From the NCBI GenBank assembly GCA_016220085.1, contig JACRIN010000038.1, forward strand, positions 62,001-126,000: 64,000 nt of DNA, written 5' to 3'. This DNA comes from Planctomycetota bacterium (lineage in GTDB: Bacteria > Planctomycetota > UBA1135 > GCA-002686595). Both the position numbers and the translations under genes were made by a program. Positions 44,695 to 52,582 of the stretch are shown here, in pieces (the first letter of the stretch is position 1; the number at the start of each line of letters is the position of its first letter). Under the pieces are notes generated by a model. That model made no database searches. It was not told the origin of the DNA and saw only the letters and a program-made list of their open reading frames with translations.

Positions 44695-44811
44695 CCGATT
44701 CACCGGCGCGGTCCGACCCAAGTCGAACCGAGCGAGCGGCGTTTCCCCGGCGACGCCGAGGCTCCGCGGCCGCACGCGCTGCCAACCGGAGCGCCAACGG
44801 CGCCTCGCGGG

Positions 44812-45630
44812 TCAGCCGAGGTCGAAGAGCAGCGCTTCGAGCGGCTCGGTCGCCGTGACGACGAGCTTGCCCGCATCTTCGGTGCTCGCGCCGTCGCCGG
44901 CGGAGAGCGCGGTGCCGTTCAGCGTCGCCTTGCCGCGGATCAGTTGCAGCCAGGCGCCGCGGCCGGGAGCGAGCTCGTGCTCGCTCGTTTCGCCCGCGGC
45001 GAGCCGCAGGCGGTAGACCGATGCGTCCTGGTGGATCGTCGCGCTCGCATCGCGGCCGTCGCGCGAGATCAGGAGTACCTTGCGCGCGTCGGCGTGCTCC
45101 GGCGTCGGCTTCCATTCGGTGTAGCTCGGCGCGAGCCCCTCGATCGCGGGCTCGATCCAGATCTGCAGGAAGTGGAGCCCGAGGTCGCGCTTGGGATTGA
45201 ACTCGCTGTGCGTCACGCCGCGGCCGGCGCTCATCAACTGGATCTCGCCGGGCGCGAGCACGCGGCCGTTGCCCAGGCTGTCCTTGTGCTGCAGCTCGCC
45301 TTCGAGCACGTAGGAGAAGATCTCCATGTCGCGGTGCGGGTGCGTCGGAAATCCGGAGCCCGGCGTCACGCGGTCCTCGTTGATCACGCGCAGCGAGCGA
45401 AAGCCCATGTGCTCGCGATCGAAGTAGTCGGCGAAGCTGAACGTGTGGTGGCTGTCGAGCCAGCCGTGCCGGCCGCGGCCTCGTTCGGCGGACTTGCGGA
45501 CGCGGATCTTCGGTGCGGGAGCGGTCGGGGTCATCGTGGGAGTCTCCAAGGGGCGCAGCGCCGCGCACGCCGCGACGCCGGCGAGCAGCGTGCGGCGTGA
45601 GAGCGTTGCGCTTCGGGATTCGTCGTTCAT
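44812..45630 (-). CDS. Pirin-family cupin with a possible twin-arginine signal
   Basis: This 272-aa pirin domain has the metal-binding motif 'THPHRDMEIFSYVLEG' (HxH...E) and 'GRGVTHSEFNP', plus the usual N-terminal 'GWLDSHHTFSFADYFDREHM'. From the ATG at 45630 the protein begins MNDESRSATLSRRTLLAGVA, which looks like a Tat signal (SRRTLLAG) and predicts export. An alternative ATG at 45534 has a better ribosome site (GGAG, nine bases) and would give a cytoplasmic 240-aa pirin. Pirins act as quercetinase-like or regulatory proteins. A second copy of its 3' end lies at 43818, beyond the HEPN/MNT cassette. Confidence 0.85.
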   Translation of the reverse strand: MNDESRSATLSRRTLLAGVAACAALRPLETPTMTPTAPAPKIRVRKSAERGRGRHGWLDSHHTFSFADYFDREHMGFRSLRVINEDRVTPGSGFPTHPHRDMEIFSYVLEGELQHKDSLGNGRVLAPGEIQLMSAGRGVTHSEFNPKRDLGLHFLQIWIEPAIEGLAPSYTEWKPTPEHADARKVLLISRDGRDASATIHQDASVYRLRLAAGETSEHELAPGRGAWLQLIRGKATLNGTALSAGDGASTEDAGKLVVTATEPLEALLFDLG

Positions 45631-45891
45631 CGTTCTGGGTCGCCCCAAGCTAGGCCGGAGCCCGCGCGAGCTCCATTGCTTCTTGCTTCCGGAGGTCAGG
45701 CCGCTCGGTCCAGAGGTCGGACCTTGGCGCGTGCTCGACTGCGCGCGCTCGCCGAACCGGGGGCGCAAGGTGAGGGACTTCCGGGTGCATGCTTCGCCTT
45801 CCAGGTCCGGACCTCCGCGAATCCGCGACCGAGCGGTACTTCGCGAACGGGATCGCCGATGATGCTCGGCAGTCCGGACGAGGAGCTCTCG

Positions 45892-46950
45892 ATGACGTCG
45901 CTGATCCGTCGCTGTGGTTGGTTGTTGCCGCTCGCGTTGCTGTCGGGCTTGCTCTGGGCCGCGAATCGCGGTTCGTCGAGCACGGAGATGACGCGCGCGG
46001 CGCTCGCGCTGCGCGAAGCGCTCGACGAGGGTCAGCTCGCGAAGCTCGACTTCCCGTTCGGCGACGCGTATCGCCGCGACTGGCATTTCGTGCCGCGCGA
46101 GCGGCGCGGGCTCGCGCTCGCCGACATGGATCTCGAGCAGCGCGGGTGGCTACGCCGGCTGCTCGCGACCGCGCTTTCGCAGCACGGCCTCGCGCGCGTC
46201 GACGGCATCGTCGAGCTCGAAGGCTTGCTGCGCGAGCTCGAATCGACGCCGGGGCGGCCCGCGCTCGGCCGCGATCCCGAGCGCTACGTCGTCGCGCTCT
46301 TCGGGCCGCCGAGCGACAAGGAGCCGTGGGCGTGGCGTTACGAGGGCCATCATCTCTCGCTGTCCTTCACGTCGATCGACGGTCGCGTCGCGGTCACGCC
46401 GTTCTTCCTCGGCTCGAATCCGGCGCGAGTGCAGAGCGGCCCGACCACCGGCAAGCGCGTGCTCGGCGAGGAGGAAGACGCGGCGCGCGCCTTCGTGCTC
46501 TCGCTCGACGAGGAGCAGAAGCGCAGCGCGTGTCCCGCCGACGCGGTGCCGGCCGACGTCTTGCTCGGGCCCGATCGCCGCGCGAGCTTCCAGAAACCCG
46601 CGGGCATCCCGGCGCTTGCGTTGAGCGACGGCCAGCGCGCCGCGTTGCTCGGGCTGGTCGAACTCTACTCGCGCAACCTGGAGAGCGAGCTCGCGAGCGC
46701 CGTGCTCGAACGCGTGCGCGAAGAGGATCCCGACACGTGGTGCTTCCTCTGGCTCGGCGGCACCGAGGAAGGCCAAGGGCACTACTGGCGCGTGCAGTCG
46801 AAGCGCCTCGCGATCGAGCTCGACAACACGCAGAACGACGCGAACCACGTGCACACGCTCTGGCGCGACTTCGCGAACGACTTCGGCGAGGACGACCTCG
46901 CGCGCCACTACGCCGCGGAGCACGCGGGCAGGTCGGACTCCGACGAGTGA
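45892..46950 (+). CDS. DUF3500-family exported protein
   Basis: This 352-aa protein starts at an ATG after AGGAG; the longer frame before it is not protein-like. A signal-type segment (7-25, RCGWLLPLALLSGLLWAANR) is followed by a domain with the DUF3500 marks: 'WRYEGHHLSLSFTSIDGRVAVTP' region, 'FFLGSNPARV' and 'EEEDAARAFVLSLDEEQK', ending in 'HVHTLWRDFANDFGEDDLARHY'. The family occurs in exported proteins of unknown role. It is a single gene with a small hairpin past its stop and convergent selW-Dabb genes beyond. Confidence 0.78.
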   Translation: MTSLIRRCGWLLPLALLSGLLWAANRGSSSTEMTRAALALREALDEGQLAKLDFPFGDAYRRDWHFVPRERRGLALADMDLEQRGWLRRLLATALSQHGLARVDGIVELEGLLRELESTPGRPALGRDPERYVVALFGPPSDKEPWAWRYEGHHLSLSFTSIDGRVAVTPFFLGSNPARVQSGPTTGKRVLGEEEDAARAFVLSLDEEQKRSACPADAVPADVLLGPDRRASFQKPAGIPALALSDGQRAALLGLVELYSRNLESELASAVLERVREEDPDTWCFLWLGGTEEGQGHYWRVQSKRLAIELDNTQNDANHVHTLWRDFANDFGEDDLARHYAAEHAGRSDSDE

Positions 46951-46960
46951 TCGTCCGGAG

Positions 46961-46975
46961 CACGCGTCGCGCGTG
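46961..46975. terminator. Short hairpin after the DUF3500 gene
   Basis: CACGCG-TCG-CGCGTG gives a 6-bp stem with a 3-base loop, ten bases past the stop at 46950. There is no T-tract, so the call is weak. Confidence 0.3.
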
Positions 46976-47083
46976 TCCCGTCGCTCCTACCGATCAGACC
47001 GCGCGACGCCGCCGCGGTTGCACGGCGAACGCAAGTTCCTCGCGAGGCGGACGATCCGCGTGCCGTCGGCGCGGCGCCGAACG

Positions 47084-47332
47084 TCAGCCGAGGCGCTTCG
47101 CGATCGCCGCCACGATCTCGTCTTCGTCGGGCCAGCCGCCGCCGAAGAACTTCGCGAGGAAGCCTTCGTCCTTCGAAGCGACGAGCTCGCCGTCGGCGAG
47201 CACGTCGAACTGCCCCGAACGTCCTTGTTCGAACTCGACGTCGAGGTCGAGCTCGTCCTTGATCGTCGCGGCGAGACTCGCCGCGCGATTGCGGTAGCCT
47301 CAGGCCTGGCAGAAGATGATCTTGAGGTGCAT
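47084..47332 (-). CDS. selW: SelW/Rdx-like selenoprotein with in-frame UGA (Sec11)
   Basis: From the ATG at 47332 the frame reads MHLKIIFCQA, then TGA (47302-47300), then GYRNRAASLAATIKDEL and a complete short domain ending 'EDEIVAAIAKRLG' and a true stop at 47084; 82 residues with selenocysteine at position 11. C8-Q-A-U11 is the CxxU redox motif in the first strand-loop of SelW/SelT/SelH (Rdx) proteins, and 'FDVLADGELVASKDEGFLAK' and 'WPDEDEI' fit the rest of the thioredoxin-like fold. A hairpin right after the UGA is a plausible bacterial SECIS. An 83-codon sequence that is fully alignable on both sides of one TGA argues against decay. It follows the Dabb gene by 7 bp. Confidence 0.85.
47264..47302 (-). 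promoter_or_regulatory. Bacterial SECIS-like hairpin following the UGA codon
   Basis: On the minus strand, 21 bases after the UGA, CGCGGCGA pairs with TCGCCGCG (47285-47278 with 47274-47267), leaving a GUC loop; a bulged base and two more pairs extend it. The loop-to-UGA distance and a G at the start of the apical loop match bacterial SECIS rules recognised by SelB. Confidence 0.7.
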
Positions 47333-47339
47333 CGCGCGC

Positions 47340-47642
47340 TCAGAAGTCGAAAGCGACCACGCCGTCTAGCCCGCCGTCGAGGATCTTCAGCACTGCCGCC
47401 TTCACCTTGTCGTGCTCCGGATGGAAGAGGTAGAGGTCGCGCTCCTTCGCGTTCGTGAACGTCATCACGAAGCCGAAGTTGAAGCCCTTGTTCAAGCCTT
47501 CGGGCGAGGTGTAAGGACCCCACGCGTAGGACTTCAGGCCCTTGACGTGCTTCTTCATGCTGCCGATCGCCGCGAACGTCTTGTCGATCGTCGCCTTCGA
47601 CGTGCGCGGCTTGATGCGCAGCAAAACCATGTGGTGGATCAT
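47340..47642 (-). CDS. Stress-responsive A/B barrel (Dabb) domain protein
   Basis: The product is 100 aa and a complete Dabb fold: 'MIHHMVLLRIKP' at the start, 'GSMKKHVKGLKSYAWGPY', 'GFNFGFVMTFTNAKERDLYL', 'HPEHDKVKAAVLKIL', and a final 'DGVVAFDF'. Dabb domains dimerise and occur in small oxygenases and stress proteins. The ATG at 47642 begins the domain. It is the first gene of a short operon with the selenoprotein, 7 bp apart. The role is unproven; the pairing with a redox selenoprotein hints at oxidative-stress function. Confidence 0.88.
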   Translation of the reverse strand: MIHHMVLLRIKPRTSKATIDKTFAAIGSMKKHVKGLKSYAWGPYTSPEGLNKGFNFGFVMTFTNAKERDLYLFHPEHDKVKAAVLKILDGGLDGVVAFDF

Positions 47643-47834
47643 CGCGCGGAGTCCTCGTTGGAAGAGCGCGCGATCGTAAACGTGCGCACCGGAGCCTGCC
47701 AAGCGCGTGCTCTCCCGAATCGCGTGGGGACCGCGGATTCGAGCTTCACCCGCGCGCGGTCGTCGCCGACTTCGGAGCGCTCCACGCAACGTCGCGAGCC
47801 GACGGGGGTGAAGCCTGGCTCCGTGCCCCAATCG

Positions 47835-49649
47835 TCAGTGCCAGAGCGATCCCGTTCCGTTGCACTCGAGGCACGTGGTGTACGTGTCGCCCCACCAGTG
47901 GCCGTTGATGAAGTGGCCGCGTTCGCGGATCAGGACCCCGTGGCCGCCGCAGCGTCCGCACGGCGAGTCGGGGATCGGGTCGCTGTAGTAGACGTCGTCG
48001 TCCTCGTCGGCGGAGTACGTGGAGACGCTCGCCGACAGCTCGTAGGCGCGCCGGTCGTTCACACGTGCTTGCACGACGTCGATCGCGCTGTCGTCGCCGT
48101 TGTTCGAGGCGAGGTTCGCCCAAGCGATCGCTTCGTCGAGGTTCGTGAAGTCGGTGCCGGAGCGCACGAGGAGTTTCGCGAGCTCGACCTGCGCCGCGAC
48201 CACGCCGTACTCCGCCGCCTTGCGGTAGTAGGGGAGCGCCGCGCCGGGATCGGGCGCGTACGTGCGCCGGCCGATCACGGTCACCGTGTCGCCGCCGGTG
48301 GCCAGCAAGCGCGCGAGCCGCAGGTGCGCATCGGTGACGTCTTGCGCGCTCGCCAGCCCGAGCCAGTGGCTCGCCGCGGCGAAATCGCGCCGCAGGATCT
48401 CGGTCTGACTGAAGCATATGCCGAGGTCGAGCTGCGCTTGGGCGTTGCCGCCCCGCGCGCGCTCGAAGTCGGGCTCGAGCGCCAGCATCGACTTCGCGTT
48501 CGCGTCGCCCCGATCGGCGGCGGCGCGGTAGCACTTCACCGCTTCGGCGTGCGACTCGCGCGTGTAGCCGCCGAGATCGTCGAACATCAGGCCGTACTCG
48601 TAGAGCGCCGGCGCGTAACCGAGGTTCGCCGCGCGCAAGCAGTCCTTCATCGCGCGGTCGGCGTCCTTCTCGGTGCCGATGCCCTCCGCCCAACAGTGCG
48701 CGGTCGCGAGCAGCGCCTTCGGATCGTCCTGCGCGGCGGCGAGCAGCATGTTCCGAAAGCCCATCCACGAATCGACGGACTCGCCGAGCCCCTCGAAGTA
48801 GACGGTCGCCATGTAGCGCTGGCCGCGGGCTTCCGCGCGCTCGTACTCGGCGCGCAGCGTTTGGTCGATCGCGTCGAACGCCTCGCGCGACTCCGGATTC
48901 GACTGCGCGGCCGCTTTCCAGAACCAGCGCGCCGCGTCGATCGGGTCCGCTTCCATCCCGAAGCCCGAGTTCGCGTAGATGCCGAGGTAGTGCTCCGCCT
49001 CCGCGTCGCCTTGCGTCGCGGCGGCGTGCATCCAATGCACCGCTTGCCCCCGATCCGTCTCGCCGCCCCAGCCGTTCGCGTACATCAACGCGAGCTTCTT
49101 CTGGCCGACCGCGTCACCGGCGAACGCGGCCTCGCGCATCCAATGCAGCGCCTCGGTGTAGTCCTGCGCGACGCCCTCGCCGGTGAAGTAGAGCCCGCCG
49201 AGGTTGGTCTGCGCGTCGGCGACTCCCTTCTCGGCGGCGCCACGCCAGAGCTCGGCCGCGCGCGCGAGATCGCGTTCGACGCCTCGGCCGAAGTAGTAGA
49301 GGATGCCGAGGTTCGAGCTCGACACCGGATCGCCGTGCGCCGCCCCGAGCGCGAACCACTTCGCGGCCGCCGCGTGGTCGACCGCGATGCCTTGGCCGTG
49401 GTAGTGCATCTCGCCGAGCCGCTTGCAGGCCGGCGCGTAGCCGAGGTCGGCCGACTGCGCATAGAGCTCGACCGCGCCCGCTTGGTTCGATTGGGACTCG
49501 AGCGTCTGTCCGCGGGCGAACAGCGAAGCGCCGGTGACCTCGGGGATCGAGCTCTCGTCGTCCGAGTACGAGTCGCCGCCGGTCGAAGCGCAGGCGCAGG
49601 CGAGGAGAGTGAGGAGCAGTCCCAGGAGGTTCAGTCGATCGAGTCGCAT
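47835..49649 (-). CDS. Sel1-repeat lipoprotein with DnaJ-like C-terminal zinc knuckles
   Basis: The product is 604 aa from the ATG at 49649 (an ATG five codons earlier is possible). The signal (MRLDRLNLLGLLLTLLAC) gives lipid Cys. Residues 45-500 are about ten Sel1-like repeats of 36 residues with the pattern 'A..LGxxYxxGxGVxxDxxxAxxWxxxAAxxG' (e.g. HYHGQGIAVDHAAAAKWFAL). Residues 545-600 hold two CxxCxGxG knuckles, CGRCGGHG and CLECNGTG, as in the DnaJ Cys-rich zinc domain. Sel1 repeats bind proteins and often act in envelope quality control; zinc knuckles on such a lipoprotein are unusual. No operon partner is near. Confidence 0.85.
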   Translation of the reverse strand: MRLDRLNLLGLLLTLLACACASTGGDSYSDDESSIPEVTGASLFARGQTLESQSNQAGAVELYAQSADLGYAPACKRLGEMHYHGQGIAVDHAAAAKWFALGAAHGDPVSSSNLGILYYFGRGVERDLARAAELWRGAAEKGVADAQTNLGGLYFTGEGVAQDYTEALHWMREAAFAGDAVGQKKLALMYANGWGGETDRGQAVHWMHAAATQGDAEAEHYLGIYANSGFGMEADPIDAARWFWKAAAQSNPESREAFDAIDQTLRAEYERAEARGQRYMATVYFEGLGESVDSWMGFRNMLLAAAQDDPKALLATAHCWAEGIGTEKDADRAMKDCLRAANLGYAPALYEYGLMFDDLGGYTRESHAEAVKCYRAAADRGDANAKSMLALEPDFERARGGNAQAQLDLGICFSQTEILRRDFAAASHWLGLASAQDVTDAHLRLARLLATGGDTVTVIGRRTYAPDPGAALPYYRKAAEYGVVAAQVELAKLLVRSGTDFTNLDEAIAWANLASNNGDDSAIDVVQARVNDRRAYELSASVSTYSADEDDDVYYSDPIPDSPCGRCGGHGVLIRERGHFINGHWWGDTYTTCLECNGTGSLWH

Positions 49650-49828
49650 CCCCTCAGGATGCATGCGGAAGCGCAGCGTGGCAATCCGCTCGCGCTACGC
49701 ACGTCGGAATCCCGCGTCGCGCCTCGGAATCGTTTTCCGAGCCCGTCCGTCCCCGGTCGACGAGGGGATGCCTCGCGCTCGTCGCTCCCGAGCATTGACG
49801 AGCACGGCGGTCGAGCGAGACTGGGGCG

Positions 49829-50788
49829 ATGCTGCGTCGTTCGCCGGTCGTCGCACTCGTGTGCGCGCTTGCCATCGGCTGTTCGCCGCTCGAAGAGACG
49901 GCGGAGGGGTTTCGGCTGACCGAGGGCGATTCGTTCGTCGTGCCGAAAGGCGAGCGGTGGGAGGTCGACACGCTCGGCCTCGAGTCCGATTCGGTCGCAG
50001 CCGTCCTGCTAAAGGTCGACGGCGCGACGTGGCTCACGCTCTGGCCAGTGCGCGACGGTCGGCGCGTCGAACTCGCGAAGCGCATCCGCGTGCTCGGCGA
50101 CACGTCGATCGAGGTGGTCGGCGGCGACGCGAACGCGGCGGACGTCTACTGCCTCCTGCGCCGCGCGCCCGAGACTGCGCCGGGTAGCGGCACCCGTGCG
50201 ACCGCAGTCGCGGCGAGCGCGCTACCGGAGGAGTCGCCGCTGCTGACGCGCGTCGCGCGCGCCGACACCGGCGAGTTCGCGCGGGCGAGCGCCTGGTTCA
50301 CCTCCGGTACCGGCTACGCTGACGTCGGGCCAGTGCGTGACGTCGTGCTGTGGGCGTTCTGGGACGACGGGCTCGTCGTCTTCCGCACCGAACCGAGCGC
50401 CGCGAGCGGCGAGTACGAGGTCGGTCGCGTGTCGACCGCGCGCGTCGAGGAGCTCAGGAAGAGCTGGCGAGCGTTCGTGCTCTCGCCGCCGTCGGGATCG
50501 CTCGGCATCTTCGGGTTCCACTCCACCATCCACCACATCGCCGTGCGCGACGACCTTCAGTTGCTCGAGACACGGAGCGATCGAGCGATGTGGCGCGAGT
50601 GGATCACGAGCGACCGTCGTCCCCACGAGTTCGAGCGCGATCCCGAAGCCGCGCTCTCCGAGCTCCACGCCGACGTCTACGACGCTGCCCGCGAAGGTGT
50701 CGCCTGCGAGCTTCCGACGTTGACGCTCGACGGCTCGGGGCGCCCCGCGTTCGACGACGGCGAGCCCGTGATCCGAGCGAAACGATGA
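49829..50788 (+). CDS. Hypothetical lipoprotein, first gene of a coupled operon
   Basis: This 319-aa protein has a lipoprotein signal (MLRRSPVVALVCALAIGC). The mature part is a mix of beta segments and an acidic helix; no family is recognised. A middle stretch (VVLWAFWDDGLVVFRTEP) resembles the core of small signal-binding domains. The ATG has no ribosome site; GAGACT ends six bases before it, which resembles the TANNNT boxes elsewhere. Its stop overlaps the next start (ATGA). The following three genes continue the chain of overlaps, so they form one transcript of unknown function. Confidence 0.65.
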   Translation: MLRRSPVVALVCALAIGCSPLEETAEGFRLTEGDSFVVPKGERWEVDTLGLESDSVAAVLLKVDGATWLTLWPVRDGRRVELAKRIRVLGDTSIEVVGGDANAADVYCLLRRAPETAPGSGTRATAVAASALPEESPLLTRVARADTGEFARASAWFTSGTGYADVGPVRDVVLWAFWDDGLVVFRTEPSAASGEYEVGRVSTARVEELRKSWRAFVLSPPSGSLGIFGFHSTIHHIAVRDDLQLLETRSDRAMWREWITSDRRPHEFERDPEAALSELHADVYDAAREGVACELPTLTLDGSGRPAFDDGEPVIRAKR

Positions 50789-51495
50789 GTCGGGTCGGCA
50801 CCGATCTGGTATCCGGCGGTTTCTACGTGACGCGCGGCGTCGAGCCGGGAGCCTCGTTCGACTCCGCGTCGCTGCCGCGCGAGATCCTTTCGCTCAGCCC
50901 CTGCGTGGCCGCGTTCCTTCCGGACATCTGGGCGTTCGAATGGGCGAGCAACCCGGTCGTGGAAGGTGAAGCGTCGCTCCGCGCGTTCGGCTTGCCGTTG
51001 GAGTTGCGGTCGACGATCGAGCAGCGTGTTCGGGAAGCGCACGCGCGCAGGCGACTCGGCTGGGCGTCGGTGTGGTACGACCGCGATGCGGCTCGGGAGT
51101 TCGTCGAGTCGCTCGGGCCGAACGGGGAGAGCTTGGTCGTGATCGAGCTCGCGGTGCCGGGCGAGTTCGTCGAGAAGTTGTTCGAAGAGCTCACGCCGAG
51201 CGCGGGGCAGTCGATCCCAGGCCTCCTCGAACGACTCCGTCGTCGCTCTGCGCCCGATTCGACCGGCGTCGATCTCGGGTGGGAGTTGCTCGCGGCCGAG
51301 TACGGCTGCCACTTGCACTCGTGGGCGTGCAACGGGCTGATCGCGCGAGCGGAAGCAGAGCTCGGTATCCGGACAGGCGCGCACGGGCTCCTTCGAACCG
51401 AAGCCGACGCGCGCGCAGTTTGCGCTTGGATCGACGCGAACGAGCTCGGCGAACCGTTGCCGTGGTTCCCCGGCCTCGCGAGGCGAATCGAGTGA
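50785..51495 (+). CDS. Hypothetical protein, second gene of a coupled operon
   Basis: This 236-aa protein starts at an ATG overlapping the upstream stop. It has no signal or membrane segment and no known domain; it contains 'GWASVWYDRDAAREFVESL', 'LVVIELAVPGEFVEKLFEEL' and 'WFPGLARRIE'. Its stop overlaps the next GTG (GTGA). It may act with the lipoprotein before it and the membrane protein two genes on, but that is inference from linkage only. It is probably cytoplasmic or exported in complex with its neighbours. Confidence 0.6.
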   Translation: MSRVGTDLVSGGFYVTRGVEPGASFDSASLPREILSLSPCVAAFLPDIWAFEWASNPVVEGEASLRAFGLPLELRSTIEQRVREAHARRRLGWASVWYDRDAAREFVESLGPNGESLVVIELAVPGEFVEKLFEELTPSAGQSIPGLLERLRRRSAPDSTGVDLGWELLAAEYGCHLHSWACNGLIARAEAELGIRTGAHGLLRTEADARAVCAWIDANELGEPLPWFPGLARRIE

Positions 51496-51662
51496 GCGCG
51501 CTCGACCACCACCGGGACGCCGCGGTACTGGCTGCCGTGCGGGCCCGCTTCGCATGTGCAGTGCCGCCAACCGCTTCGTGGGTCGCACCCGACCCGCATT
51601 CGCCCACCGCGCTCCGGCAATGCGCGCGAATCACTGACCGCTGCGGAGACGATGCGCCGTGA
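51492..51662 (+). CDS. Small 56-aa protein, third gene of a coupled operon
   Basis: Codons run GTG at 51492 to TGA at 51660-51662. Both ends form four-base overlaps: GTGA with the gene before and GTGA with the gene after. The product (MSALDHHRDAAVLAAVRARF at its start) has no signal. The exact fit at both junctions, matching the pattern of the operon, supports translation of this small ORF, which would otherwise be ignored. Function is unknown. Confidence 0.55.
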   Translation: MSALDHHRDAAVLAAVRARFACAVPPTASWVAPDPHSPTALRQCARITDRCGDDAP

Positions 51663-52471
51663 CCGTCATCGTGGCCTTCGTGATGCTCTGCCTGGGCCTG
51701 ATCTTGGTCTCCACAGCCCAACCGGAATCCGAGTTCGCCGAATGGCTGATCACGTTGGCACCGTTCGGGATCTTCTGCGGCGTCGTGATTGCCGGCGAGA
51801 TGCTGCGTGGCGGCCGACTGGGCGCCGGTGGTCCGAGCGAGACGATGAGCGACGTCGAGCGAGCGCGAACCGAGCATGGGAGCCGCACTCACTTGATGAA
51901 CCCGCTCAGCTGGTCGAGCCGCATCTGGTTCGAATGCGCGCGAGACGTGCTCCTGTACTTGGCAGGATTCGCTGTGATCATCGGGCTGGGAGCGCTCTTG
52001 GTCGTTTGGATCGAGCCGGAGTCGAAGGTCGTCGCAGGCGCGCTCGCGCTAGCGCCCATGGTGGTCCTCTACGTCGTCGCGAGCGTGCGCGGTCGGAGGT
52101 ACGACGCCCGAATGCGTGCCGAGCGCGGGCCGTGCACTTGGGAGGCGTTCGAGCAGGAGTTCGCCGGCTCCGGCTATCCGCGAGAAGCGGTGCGCGCGGC
52201 GTACGAGTACATGGCGCCGTACGTCGACTTCGCGATTCGTCGCTCGGACGATCTGTGGAAGACGTTGAACCTGGACGACGAGGACCTGTTTTGGGATCTC
52301 GAGGAGCGTTGTGCGAAGCTCGGTTGTTCGGACTTTTCGGCGTACCACGAGTTCACGACCAGCAGCACCGTCGACGGATACGTCTCTCTCCTGGCGCGTG
52401 TCATGCAGGACTACCCGCCGAAGATCGCTTGCGATCCCAGTTCCTCGACCGACGCCGTCCGCCCGAGCTGA
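51659..52471 (+). CDS. Membrane protein, fourth gene of a coupled operon
   Basis: This 270-aa protein starts at a GTG that overlaps the small ORF stop. There are four hydrophobic segments: 1-20, about 32-48, 92-115 and 122-140, followed by a soluble C-terminal domain of about 130 residues with 'WEAFEQEFAGSGYPREAVRA' and 'LDDEDLFWDLEERCAKLG'. No family is recognised. It is the last gene of the four-gene chain. The operon may encode an envelope complex; this is suggested only by the lipoprotein and membrane protein at its ends. Confidence 0.6.
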   Translation: MTVIVAFVMLCLGLILVSTAQPESEFAEWLITLAPFGIFCGVVIAGEMLRGGRLGAGGPSETMSDVERARTEHGSRTHLMNPLSWSSRIWFECARDVLLYLAGFAVIIGLGALLVVWIEPESKVVAGALALAPMVVLYVVASVRGRRYDARMRAERGPCTWEAFEQEFAGSGYPREAVRAAYEYMAPYVDFAIRRSDDLWKTLNLDDEDLFWDLEERCAKLGCSDFSAYHEFTTSSTVDGYVSLLARVMQDYPPKIACDPSSSTDAVRPS

Positions 52472-52582
52472 GGCAGACCCGCGGCGCGCGAAGCTGCGCG
52501 GTTCGCTCGCGCATCGCGGCGGAAACGAACGACCGCCGAGCCCGTGGCGCTCGGCGGCCACGTCGGGCGCCCCGGGACCGCG

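Noticed and set aside
47300-47302. Reading the selenoprotein TGA as a nonsense mutation
   Set aside because: The TGA lies at the CxxU redox position, the rest of the fold is intact, and a SECIS-like hairpin follows.
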